From Phenylobacterium sp. (GTDB lineage: Bacteria > Pseudomonadota > Alphaproteobacteria > Caulobacterales > Caulobacteraceae): 64,000 nucleotides of DNA. Shown piece by piece: positions 7,568 through 15,160 of this stretch (position 1 is the first letter of the stretch; each line of letters starts with the position of its first letter). The DNA lies in assembly GCA_004799545.1 (NCBI GenBank), contig SSMU01000016.1, positions 1-64,000 on the forward strand, in the 5' to 3' direction. The notes beneath the pieces are model-generated. The model saw only the letters and a program-made list of their open reading frames with translations. It did no database searches and was not told the origin of the DNA. A program made the translations under genes and the position numbers.

Positions 7568-8809
7568 ATGGCCAGGCGGAGATTGGAGCGGTTTTGGCGC
7601 GCCCTGATCGGCGCCGCGTCGGTCTGGGCCCTGGCGCTGCCGGCGACGGCCCAGGCGCCGACGGTCGCGGGGCTTCAAACCCTGTTCCTGCTGAGCGACG
7701 CCAGGTCACGCTCGATCGGGCCGGAGAACCTCACCGGCCAGCCCGGCATGGGCGCGCGGACGGAACTCAAGGACGGCAGCGCCAAATATGCGGCCAAGGA
7801 CCTCGGCCGCGGCTGGAAGGTCAATCCCTACATCGTCATCCCGGCCGGGACGACCTTCACCCTGGGCGACGCCCGGGGGTCCGGGGTGATCAACCACATC
7901 TGGATGACGCTCGGCGGCGCGGCGGACTACCGCTCGGCGATCCTGCGAATCTACTGGGACGACGAGGCGACGCCTTCGGTCGAGACGCCGGCCGGCGACT
8001 TCTTCGCCGCCGGCTGGGGACGTGGCGCCGAGCCGGTGATCAATTCCCAGGTGGTGGCGGTCAATCCGGGCAGCGGCTTCAACAGCTTCTGGCAGATGCC
8101 CTTCCGCAAGCGCGCGCGCCTGACGCTGGAGAACCGCAGCTCGAAGTCGCTGACCATCTACTACCAGATCGACTACTCACAGACGGCGGTGCCGGCCAAC
8201 GCCGGCTACTTCCACGCCCAGTTCAGGACCGGCAAGGCCGACGCCGCCACCGGCGCCTACACCCTCCTCGATGGGGTCAGGGGTCAGGGCCAGTACGTCG
8301 GCACCTATCTGCGCCACCGGGCGCTCAGCCCCGGCTGGTGGGGCGAGGGCGAGGTGAAGTTCTATCTCGACGGCGACAGGGACTTCCCGACCCTCGCCGG
8401 CACAGGCGAGGAGGACTACTTCCTGGGCTCCTACTCCTACATCAAGCACGATCCCAAGGGCCCCTACGTCGAGACCTCCTATTCCTCGGCCTACGCCGGG
8501 TTCCTCGCGACCCAGCCGCGCAACGTCGACGCCGACTATTTCAAACCCGACGGCGACCGCCGCTACGGCGAGTACCGCTGGCACATCCTCGATCCCGTAC
8601 GCTTCCAACACGAGTTGAAGGTGACCATCCAGAACCTCGGCTGGAAGGGCGTGACGGCCGGCAGGATCCTCGGCGACGGGACCTATCTGCCGCTGCACGA
8701 CGACCTGTCATCGGTCGCCTACTGGTACCAGGCCGAACCGCACGCGCCCTTTCCGAAGCTGCCCGATGACGCGGCGCTAACGGAACTGACGAAACCGGGG
8801 ACCCCCTAA
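7568..8809 (+). CDS. DUF2961 / GH172-family secreted glycoside hydrolase
   Basis: A 413-residue protein with a signal peptide (ALIGAASVWALALPATAQA) and the DUF2961 fold, now classed as GH172: GSGVINHIWMTLGG, RIYWDDEATPSVETPAGDFF, NSFWQMPFRKRARLTLEN and GTGEEDYFLGSYSY. The last carries acidic residues likely to be catalytic. Characterised GH172 enzymes act on alpha-D-arabinofuranosides or alpha-D-fructofuranosides. A pentose link is plausible because an arabinose/galactose dehydrogenase lies 1 kb downstream, but the two are not in one operon. The ATG at 7568 was chosen because it starts the signal peptide; an ORF extension to 7343 encodes unlikely sequence. The 265-bp spacer to dusA carries an AAAGGCGGC/GCCGCCTTT inverted repeat (7377-7385 with 7418-7426) and no other signal I can name. 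Confidence 0.85.
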   Translation: MARRRLERFWRALIGAASVWALALPATAQAPTVAGLQTLFLLSDARSRSIGPENLTGQPGMGARTELKDGSAKYAAKDLGRGWKVNPYIVIPAGTTFTLGDARGSGVINHIWMTLGGAADYRSAILRIYWDDEATPSVETPAGDFFAAGWGRGAEPVINSQVVAVNPGSGFNSFWQMPFRKRARLTLENRSSKSLTIYYQIDYSQTAVPANAGYFHAQFRTGKADAATGAYTLLDGVRGQGQYVGTYLRHRALSPGWWGEGEVKFYLDGDRDFPTLAGTGEEDYFLGSYSYIKHDPKGPYVETSYSSAYAGFLATQPRNVDADYFKPDGDRRYGEYRWHILDPVRFQHELKVTIQNLGWKGVTAGRILGDGTYLPLHDDLSSVAYWYQAEPHAPFPKLPDDAALTELTKPGTP

Positions 8810-8845
8810 GGGTCCGCGTTCGACCGGCCGACGCGGGCGCGTCGC

Positions 8846-9169
8846 TCAGCTGGAGGCCGCGGCTCGTTCGCGCGTCGGCGTGGTCTTGAAGCGGCCCGCG
8901 AGGTCGGTGTGCTCGGTGAGCCGGAGGGCGCGCGAGACGTTGAGGCGGGTGAAGACGTGGGTGACGGCCCGCTGCACCGGCTTGGGCAGCTCGGCGCGCA
9001 ATTGCGAGAGGTCGTTGCACTCGCCGACGCAGAGCACGGCGAAGCCCTCCCCCTCCTGCTTCACGCAGACATAGCTGCCGGCCATCGGAAGATGCGCCGC
9101 GCCGTCCGGCCAGAGCCGGAAGCGATAGGCCGCGCCCGAGACGCCCTGCAGATCGATGAAGTCATTCAT
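8846..9169 (-). CDS. Conserved small protein of unknown function
   Basis: A 107-residue protein starting MNDFIDLQGVSGAAYRFRLW, followed by AGSYVCVKQEGEGFAVLCVGE and CNDLSQLRAELPKPVQRAV. The beta-rich opening resembles small cytoplasmic sensor-like proteins of Caulobacteraceae, but I do not recognise a named family. It has three cysteines and no leader or membrane segment. The start is the first ATG giving balanced composition; the open frame continues to 10267 only because it runs antisense to other genes. The 3' end faces the GH172 gene. Confidence 0.65.
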   Translation of the reverse strand: MNDFIDLQGVSGAAYRFRLWPDGAAHLPMAGSYVCVKQEGEGFAVLCVGECNDLSQLRAELPKPVQRAVTHVFTRLNVSRALRLTEHTDLAGRFKTTPTRERAAASS

Positions 9170-9286
9170 GTCGGTTTCCAGCGCCCTCCGCTTCGGTGTA
9201 GTCGGGGCGGCTGTGGCGGTCGAGGGCGTTTGGCGTCGCGGCGCATCACATTGTGGATTTGGGTCGATTTGGAGACGTCCTGTCGC

Positions 9287-9667
9287 ATGCGAGGCCCGTT
9301 CGACCGCTTCCTTCGGCATAGCACCGTGATCTCGAAGACCGGCGGGCTTGGCCGGGATTTCAGCGTGACGTGCGAGTCCTGGGCGCTGAGCGACGACCCG
9401 GCGGTGAAGAAGCCCCGCCGGGAGGCCCTGGCCACCCGCAGGACCGCCTCCGACGCCGCCGACCTGGCGCGCAACGCCGCCAAGGCGCATCCGACGCACG
9501 GCTTCCACAAGCCTTCCGGCGCCTGGTGGGGGGCTGACGACGGCGCCTTCCACCGCTTCGTGGTGCATCCCGACCGCCACTACGGGCGCACGGTGCTGAT
9601 CGCGTCCGGGCTTGTCGGGCTGGGCATCGCGCTGCTTCACCAGCGCAATAAGGGCGGCGGGCGCTAG
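9287..9667 (+). CDS. Possible small protein with C-terminal membrane segment
   Basis: A 126-residue reading frame. The N-terminal half is rich in Arg, Ala and Asp (RTASDAADLARNAAKAHPTHG), followed by GAWWGADDGAFHRFVVHPDRHYGR, and one membrane helix, TVLIASGLVGLGIALLHQ, sits just before a basic tail. The helix and the aromatic block look like real protein rather than an antisense artefact, but no family is recognised. The start (ATG at 9287) lacks a strong ribosome site. An antisense frame at 9166-9510 is judged a shadow. Confidence 0.45.
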   Translation: MRGPFDRFLRHSTVISKTGGLGRDFSVTCESWALSDDPAVKKPRREALATRRTASDAADLARNAAKAHPTHGFHKPSGAWWGADDGAFHRFVVHPDRHYGRTVLIASGLVGLGIALLHQRNKGGGR

Positions 9668-9790
9668 CGGGGGGGGTGGCCCGCGGGCTGGCCTTTCCGT
9701 TCTTCGTTGCGGAACCGATGGCAGGTCGTCGATGCTGAGAGGGCCAGGGCGGTCTAGACGGCGGACGCCAACGCCAGCGGAAACGACAAG

Positions 9791-10738
9791 ATGAGCAGCG
9801 AGACGACGGACGCGACGCCGATCGGCGTCGGCATCGTTGGCCTGGGCAAGATCGCCCACGACCAGCATATCCCGGCCATCCAGGCCAACCCGGCGTTCAA
9901 GCTGGTGGCCTACGCCTCGCCAACCAGCGCCCACACCTCGCTCGAGGGGTTCAAGGACATGGGGGCGATGCTGGCCGCCCATCCGGACATCCAGGCCGTG
10001 TCGCTCTGCACCCCGCCCACCGTCCGCTTCGCCCTGGCCCGCCAGGCGCTGGAGGCCGGCCGCGCGGTGCTGCTGGAAAAGCCGCCGGGCGCGACGCTCG
10101 GCGAGGTGGACGCCCTGCGCGATCTCGCGGCGGCCCGCAAGCAGACCATTTTCGCCGCCTGGCATGCCCGCGAAGCGCCGGCCGTGGACCCGGCCAAGGC
10201 CTGGCTCGCCGGCCGCCAGCTGAAGTCGGCGCGCATCATCTGGAAGGAGGACGTCCGCCACTGGCATCCGGGCCAGGAGTGGGTTTGGTCGCCGGGCGCG
10301 CTGGGGGTGTTCGACCCGGGGATCAATGCGCTGTCGATCCTGACCAAGCTGCTCGACGAGCGGGTGATCGTACGGGGCGCAGAGCTGTTCGTCCCCGCCA
10401 ACCGCCAGACGCCGATCGCGGCGAACCTCGACCTGGCGACGGAGACGGGCGTGCCGATCCGCGCCGAGTTCGATTGGCGCCAGACCGGCGCCCAGACCTG
10501 GAACGTCGAGCTAGAGACCGACCGCGGCCGCGCGGTGCTGTCGCTGGGCGGCGCCAAGCTGGAGGTGGACGGCAAGGTGCTGGCCGAGGCGCCGGACGCG
10601 GAATATCCCGGCCTCTACCGGGTGTTCGCAGGCCTGGTCCGCGCCGGCCGGTCGGAGCTCGACGCCGAGCCCCTGCGGGTGGTCGCCGACGCCTTCCTGC
10701 TGGGCGCGCGCACCGCGGTCGAGGCGTTCAGCTTCTAG
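9791..10738 (+). CDS. L-arabinose / D-galactose 1-dehydrogenase (Gfo/Idh/MocA family)
   Basis: A 315-residue NAD(P)-dependent dehydrogenase. The Rossmann motif is GVGIVGLGKIA (residues 12-22), the catalytic Lys lies in EKPPGATLGEV (Lys97), and WHPGQEWVWSPGALGVFDPGIN (Asp175, Asn179) closes the active site. The last block is characteristic of the Azospirillum-type L-arabinose 1-dehydrogenase and the related D-galactose dehydrogenases. It oxidises the sugar to the 1,4- or 1,5-lactone, the first step of the non-phosphorylating route. The later steps of that route are encoded 30 kb away at 40-46 kb. No operator of that locus is found upstream, so regulation may be separate or constitutive. Confidence 0.85.
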   Translation: MSSETTDATPIGVGIVGLGKIAHDQHIPAIQANPAFKLVAYASPTSAHTSLEGFKDMGAMLAAHPDIQAVSLCTPPTVRFALARQALEAGRAVLLEKPPGATLGEVDALRDLAAARKQTIFAAWHAREAPAVDPAKAWLAGRQLKSARIIWKEDVRHWHPGQEWVWSPGALGVFDPGINALSILTKLLDERVIVRGAELFVPANRQTPIAANLDLATETGVPIRAEFDWRQTGAQTWNVELETDRGRAVLSLGGAKLEVDGKVLAEAPDAEYPGLYRVFAGLVRAGRSELDAEPLRVVADAFLLGARTAVEAFSF

Positions 10739-10747
10739 GCGGAGGCC

Positions 10748-10993
10748 TCAGGCGGGCTGGTAGGGCGCCGCCTCGATCGGGCTCTCGGATGCGGCGGCGC
10801 GGTTCGCCATCCGCCGATTCAGCCGCTTCACGCAGCGGCTGGCGGTGGTCTCGAAGGCGAACGGGAAGATCCCGTGGATCAGGCAGGCGGCGCCGGCGGC
10901 CAGCAGGAGCAGGCCGAACCCCCAGGCGGTGGCCATGTGGCTCCCGTAGGTCTCGCCGACTTCGCTCGGGTGGTGGGTGAACGACCGCAGCAT
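10748..10993 (-). CDS. DUF6356 family membrane protein
   Basis: An 81-residue protein beginning MLRSFTHHPSEVGETYGSHM, followed by one hydrophobic stretch (GFGLLLLAAGAACLIHGIFPFAF) and TTASRCVKRLNRRM. This is the DUF6356 pattern, of unknown function and probably inner-membrane. The ATG at 10993 is preceded by TTGGAGG. It is divergent from an Lrp-type regulator with 112 bp between the starts, so the regulator could control it. Confidence 0.85.
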   Translation of the reverse strand: MLRSFTHHPSEVGETYGSHMATAWGFGLLLLAAGAACLIHGIFPFAFETTASRCVKRLNRRMANRAAASESPIEAAPYQPA

Positions 10994-11029
10994 GACGCCT
11001 CCAAGGACAGAAGCATCGCGCGGACTCGT

Positions 11030-11095
11030 GAGAATATCATTGTCATAATTCCCCAAATCCGGCGAACGTGGAGAATATTGATCTCCCAAATACGG
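11030..11095. promoter_or_regulatory. Lrp divergent intergenic region with paired direct repeats
   Basis: GAGAATAT occurs at 11030-11037 and again at 11071-11078, 41 bp apart (about four helical turns). CCCAAATCCGG at 11052-11062 and CCCAAATACGG at 11085-11095 form a second pair 33 bp apart. The stretch is AT-rich compared with its surroundings and lies just upstream of the Lrp start. Autoregulatory binding by the Lrp protein is inferred. Confidence 0.45.
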
Positions 11096-11105
11096 ATTTC
11101 CGAGA

Positions 11106-11570
11106 ATGACGCTCGATGCGATCGACCGCCGGCTGCTGGCCCTACTGCAGGATGATTCGACGGCGCCGATCGCCGAGCTGGCAGAACGGGTGGGCCTCAG
11201 CCAGACGCCCTGCTGGAAGCGGCTGAAGCGGCTGCAGGACGACGGCGTCATCCTGCGCCGCGTCGCCCTTGTGGATCCGGCCCAGCTCGGCGCGGGCCTG
11301 GTGGTGTTCGTGGCCATCCGCACCAACCGCCACGACGCGGCCTGGCTGGAGGCCTTCGCGGATGGCGCGCGCGCCCTGCCGGAGGTCGTCGAGTTCTACC
11401 GGCTGAGCGGCGAGGTGGACTATCTGCTCAAGGTGCGGGTCGCCGACATCTCCGCCTACGACCAGTTCTATCGGCGGCTGATCGCCACCGCCCCGCTCTC
11501 CGACGTCACCTCGTCCTTCGCCATGGAGGAGATCAAATCGACCACCGCCGTGCCGGTCGGCCTCGGCTGA
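11106..11570 (+). CDS. Lrp/AsnC family transcriptional regulator
   Basis: A 154-residue regulator. The N-terminal winged helix-turn-helix is LDAIDRRLLALLQDDSTAPI followed by LAERVGLSQTPCWKRLKRL, and a C-terminal RAM domain contains the usual VVEFYRLSGEVDYLLKVRVAD strand block. RAM domains bind amino acids and set the oligomeric state. The target is unknown; the divergent DUF6356 gene and its own promoter are the simplest candidates, with paired repeats in the shared spacer. The ATG start fits the family N-terminus, although its ribosome site is weak. Confidence 0.93.
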   Translation: MTLDAIDRRLLALLQDDSTAPIAELAERVGLSQTPCWKRLKRLQDDGVILRRVALVDPAQLGAGLVVFVAIRTNRHDAAWLEAFADGARALPEVVEFYRLSGEVDYLLKVRVADISAYDQFYRRLIATAPLSDVTSSFAMEEIKSTTAVPVGLG

Positions 11571-13217
11571 TCAGCCGAGGGTCGCGCGCGCCTTGCGGTC
11601 GGGGTCCTCGACCACCCGGCAGGCGACGTCGAACAACATGTTGGGCGTGGCGGCGGCGGTGACCTTGGGCCAGTGCGGCAGGCCGGGATGGTTGGGATTC
11701 CCGGTGTGGGCGAAGGCGATCCAGGCGCCGGAGACCTTGGCGGCGAGCGCCCGGGCCTCCGCCGTGCCGCCGGTGGAATTCAGGCAGCGGTCGATGTTGT
11801 CGAAGGCGTAGGCCAGCTCCGCGCAGTGGAAGGCGCGCACCCGGCCATCGAGCACGGTCCTCGGATTGTAGTCGAAGCGGTAGAGCCACGCGCCCGCCCC
11901 GGCCTGCCGGCCCTTGATCTGCGCCTGCCGCACGCAGGGCACGCGGAACTGGGCGGAGACCAGCATCGACAGGATTTCCACCGGCTTCGCCGTCGGGTGG
12001 GCGGCGCGGAAGGCGGCCCAGGCGGCGGGGCTGGCGCCGGCGATGGCCTTGGCCATGCCCATGGCCTGGTCCTCGCCCGCGGTCTCCAGGCCGGCGTTGC
12101 CGAGGCTCGGGGAATATTCGTTGAGATTGGAGCCGACCAGCAGAGGCACCTGGGCCGACATCGCCGGCGCGCCCGCGCCCCAGGGCTCGACCGGGATCGC
12201 CACGCCATCGACCACCGGCTCCCAGAGCAGGCTGATCTCGCCGGGGGCGGCCTTGGGCATGTCCTGCTTGGCCGCCTCGCCGGCCCGCACCAGGGCTTCG
12301 GCGGGCACCGCCTGCAGCTTGCCGAGGTCGCCTGGCGTCAGGTCGAGGTGTTTCAGCACCGCCGCGGCCAGCCGGCGCGATTGCGCCTGGTCGGCGATCT
12401 TCAGCAGCGACCCGCTCTCGACGATGGCCTTGTGGAACAGGCCCCGGGCGCTGGGCATACCCATCAGGTTGGAGACCTTCGCTCCGCCGCCCGACTGGCC
12501 GAAGATGGTGACATTGCCGGGATCGCCGCCGAACGCCGCGACATTGGCCTTCACCCACTCCAGCGCCGCCACCAGGTCGAGCATGCCGGCGTTGCCGGAG
12601 GCGGCGTAGTCGCGGCCGCCGATCTCCGAGAGGTCGAGGAAGCCGAACGGGCCCAGCCGGTGGTTCACCGAGACCACCACCACGCCGCCCTTCCGGGCCA
12701 GCCGCTCGCCGTCATAGGCAGGCAGCTCCTGCGAGGAGCCGGCCTCATAGCCGCCGCCGTGGATCCAGAACATCACCGGGCGCGCCGGCCCCGAGACGCC
12801 GGGCGACCAGATGTTGAGCCTGAGGCAATCCTCCCCCGGATAGCCGTCGTCCCAGTCGTAGATGAAGGCCGTCTCGTCGCTCTTCCAGCCGCCGCGCACC
12901 ACCTGCGGGCAGCAGGGACCATAGCTGAGCGCCGTGCGCACGCCGGTCCAGCTCGGCGCGGGCGCCGGGGCCAGGAAGCGCGCCGCCTTGCCGGTGTCGG
13001 CGGCGTAGGGGACGCCCTTGTAGGTGTAGACCCCGTCGCGGACCGCGCCGCGGACCTTGCCGGAGCGGGTCTCGACAATGGCCTCGGGCGGGGTCGAAAG
13101 CCGCAGGGCGCCGGCCGAGCCGCCCGGCTTGGCGACCGCCTGGGGCGCCGCGGCCAGCAGCCCGCCGACCCCGGCCGCGGTCAGCAGCCCGCGCCGCGCA
13201 ACACCCTTGGTTTCCAT
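11571..13217 (-). CDS. Type-B carboxylesterase/lipase family protein, Tat-exported
   Basis: A 548-residue alpha/beta hydrolase. A twin-arginine-like leader (ARRGLLTAAGVGGLLAAAPQAVA) leads into the carboxylesterase-B fold: EDCLRLNIWSP, the oxyanion loop MFWIHGGGYEAGSS, and the nucleophile elbow VTIFGQSGGGAKVS with the catalytic Ser. The acid is probably the Glu in SNLNEYSPSLG and the His lies in FHCAELAYAFDN. It should hydrolyse carboxylic esters in the periplasm. The ATG at 13217 has GGGAGGGCGTC upstream; an in-frame ATG at 13247 would move the Arg-Arg away from the N-terminus. The stop lies directly against the convergent Lrp gene. Confidence 0.9.
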   Translation of the reverse strand: METKGVARRGLLTAAGVGGLLAAAPQAVAKPGGSAGALRLSTPPEAIVETRSGKVRGAVRDGVYTYKGVPYAADTGKAARFLAPAPAPSWTGVRTALSYGPCCPQVVRGGWKSDETAFIYDWDDGYPGEDCLRLNIWSPGVSGPARPVMFWIHGGGYEAGSSQELPAYDGERLARKGGVVVVSVNHRLGPFGFLDLSEIGGRDYAASGNAGMLDLVAALEWVKANVAAFGGDPGNVTIFGQSGGGAKVSNLMGMPSARGLFHKAIVESGSLLKIADQAQSRRLAAAVLKHLDLTPGDLGKLQAVPAEALVRAGEAAKQDMPKAAPGEISLLWEPVVDGVAIPVEPWGAGAPAMSAQVPLLVGSNLNEYSPSLGNAGLETAGEDQAMGMAKAIAGASPAAWAAFRAAHPTAKPVEILSMLVSAQFRVPCVRQAQIKGRQAGAGAWLYRFDYNPRTVLDGRVRAFHCAELAYAFDNIDRCLNSTGGTAEARALAAKVSGAWIAFAHTGNPNHPGLPHWPKVTAAATPNMLFDVACRVVEDPDRKARATLG

Positions 13218-13331
13218 GACGCCCTCCCGTTTGCGCCATCCCATCACCGACCGGCGATCGTGACAACGCGGCGTGAACCGCGCAGCGGGGATCGGAGTTG
13301 GTCAGACGTCGAAACTTGAAGGAGATCGCCC

Positions 13332-13520
13332 ATGCCCGCCAAGTCCGCCGCCCAGCAGAAGGCCGCCGGCGCCGCCCTGTCGGCCAAGCGCGGCGACACG
13401 CCGAAGTCCAAGCTCCGCGGCGCGTCCAAGAGCATGGCCAGCTCGATGAGCGAGACGGAGCTCGAGAAGATGGCCCACACCAAGCGCAAGGGGAAACCCG
13501 AGCACGTCGCGAAGCGCTGA
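13332..13520 (+). CDS. DUF3008 family small basic protein
   Basis: A 62-residue lysine-rich protein: MPAKSAAQQKAAGAALSAKRG, SKLRGASKSMASSMSETELEKMA and TKRKGKPEHVAKR. This matches the short DUF3008 family exactly in order and length. The function is unknown. The ribosome site GAAGGAG lies 8 bp before the ATG, one of the best in the window, suggesting abundant translation. Oppositely oriented frames across it are shadows. Confidence 0.92.
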   Translation: MPAKSAAQQKAAGAALSAKRGDTPKSKLRGASKSMASSMSETELEKMAHTKRKGKPEHVAKR

Positions 13521-13557
13521 GACGAGGAAATTGCTCGCCCTGACCGCGCTGCGCGCT

Positions 13558-13572
13558 GGGGGGGGGGGGGGG
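13558..13572. repeat. Homopolymer tract of 15 G
   Basis: An uninterrupted run of 15 G between the DUF3008 gene and the amidase start at 13641. Such tracts slip during replication and are error-prone in sequencing, so the true length may vary. Confidence 0.95.
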
Positions 13573-13640
13573 AACTGGCGTTGCGCACCCTGCCAAATGA
13601 AGGCCAAGCTGACGGCCTGAGTCCGCTCGGGGGGACATCC

Positions 13641-15131
13641 ATGACCAAGCTCACGCGCCGCGGCCTGGCCGCCGCACCGGTGGCGCTCGCCGCGGCCCGC
13701 GCGGCCGCCGCCGTCCCGTCGCCGCCGCCCGGCTCGCCCTGGCCGGACGCCACGGAGACCGCCGCCCGGATCCGGCGCGGTGAAATGAGCGCCGCCGAAG
13801 CGGTCGGGGCCGCCATCGGCCGCGCCGAGGCGCTGCAGCCGAGCCTGAACTTCCTGGTCAATTCCGACTTCGACCGGGCGCTCGCCAAGGCCAAGGCCGG
13901 GACGCCCGCGGGGCCGCTCGGCGGTGTGCCCTTCCTGGTCAAGGACCTCGTCGACTATCGCGGCCTGCCGACGCGCGCCGGCTCGCGCTCCGGCTTCATG
14001 CGGCCGCCGGCGACCAGCCAGGACCCGCACATCGACGCGTTCGACCGCGCCGGCTTCGTCACCCTCGGCAAGTCCGCGACGCCCGAGTTCGGCTTCCTGC
14101 CCACCACCGAGCCGCTGGCCTTCGGGCCGACGCACAATCCCTGGGACCTGACGCGCTCCTCCGGCGGCTCCTCGGGCGGCGCGGCCGTGGCCGTGGCCTC
14201 CGGCGTGGTGCCGGTCGCCCATGCCTCGGACGGCGGCGGCTCGATCCGCATCCCGGCCGCCTGTTGCGGCCTGTTCGGCATGAAGCCCTCCCGAGCCCGG
14301 ATGATCGGCACGCGCGGCCAGCACAGCATCGCCGACTTCGCGGTCGAGCACGTGCTCGCGCGCAGCGTCCGCGATTCCGCGGCGGTGTTCGCGCTCACCG
14401 AGGATTCGGGGCCCGATGCGCGCTATCCGGCGGTGGGCCTGGTGACCGGGCCCGCCAAGCGCCGCCTGCGCGTGGGCCTCTTGATCGAGAACACCAACGG
14501 GCACGCGCCTCGAGCCGACGTGCTCGCCGCGGTGCGCAGCGCCGGCAAGCTGCTGCAGGGCCTGGGCCACCACGTGGACGAGGCGCACTGGCCGATGGAC
14601 GGGCCGCAGTTCATCGACGACTTCCTGCTGTTCTGGGCGGCCGGGGCGGTGCAGGTCGCCGATCAGATCAAGCAGGCGACGGGGCGCGATCCCTCGCCCG
14701 AGCTCTTCGAACCGTTCAGCCTGGGCATGATCGAGATGGCCAAGCGCGCGCCGCCGGACGCCCTGCCCGCGGCCATGGGGCGGCTGCAGGCCAATGCGCT
14801 CGCCTACGACACCTGGTTCCCCGCCCACCAGGTCGACGTGGTGGTCTCGCCGGTGCTCTCCTCGCCGCCGCCGCCGCTCGGCGAGGTCGGTCCGAACGTC
14901 GCCTTCGACACCCTGGTGGAGAGGCTGAAGGAATACGTGGGCTATACGCCGCTGCACAACATCGCCGGCGCCCCGTCCATGAGCCTGCCGCTGGGCGTGA
15001 GCGAGGCGGGCCTGCCGGTCGGCGTCATGGTCTCGGCCCGCGCCGGCCAGGAGCGGACCCTGTTCGAGCTCGCCTACGAGCTGGAGGCGGCCCAGCCTTG
15101 GACGCAGCGGGTCCCCTCGACGCACGCCTGA
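13641..15131 (+). CDS. Amidase (amidase signature family), exported
   Basis: A 496-residue amidase with the Ser-cisSer-Lys triad: Lys in GVPFLVKDLVDYRG, cis-Ser in RSSGGSSGGAAVAVASG, and nucleophilic Ser in ASDGGGSIRIPAACCGLFGMKPS. The leader TKLTRRGLAAAPVALAAARAAAA looks Tat-like, so it probably acts in the periplasm. The family hydrolyses small amides or cyclic or linear oligoamides; the substrate cannot be read. The ATG at 13641 follows GGGGGGACATCC. An in-frame ATG at 13581 lies just beyond a 15-G tract and would give an implausible N-terminus. Confidence 0.9.
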   Translation: MTKLTRRGLAAAPVALAAARAAAAVPSPPPGSPWPDATETAARIRRGEMSAAEAVGAAIGRAEALQPSLNFLVNSDFDRALAKAKAGTPAGPLGGVPFLVKDLVDYRGLPTRAGSRSGFMRPPATSQDPHIDAFDRAGFVTLGKSATPEFGFLPTTEPLAFGPTHNPWDLTRSSGGSSGGAAVAVASGVVPVAHASDGGGSIRIPAACCGLFGMKPSRARMIGTRGQHSIADFAVEHVLARSVRDSAAVFALTEDSGPDARYPAVGLVTGPAKRRLRVGLLIENTNGHAPRADVLAAVRSAGKLLQGLGHHVDEAHWPMDGPQFIDDFLLFWAAGAVQVADQIKQATGRDPSPELFEPFSLGMIEMAKRAPPDALPAAMGRLQANALAYDTWFPAHQVDVVVSPVLSSPPPPLGEVGPNVAFDTLVERLKEYVGYTPLHNIAGAPSMSLPLGVSEAGLPVGVMVSARAGQERTLFELAYELEAAQPWTQRVPSTHA

Positions 15132-15160
15132 TTTCTGACGCGCGGCCGGACTCTGTCGCT

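Noticed and set aside
9166-9510. Reverse 114-codon frame opposite the small membrane protein
   Set aside because: It shows no leader, domain or ribosome site and mirrors a more protein-like forward frame.
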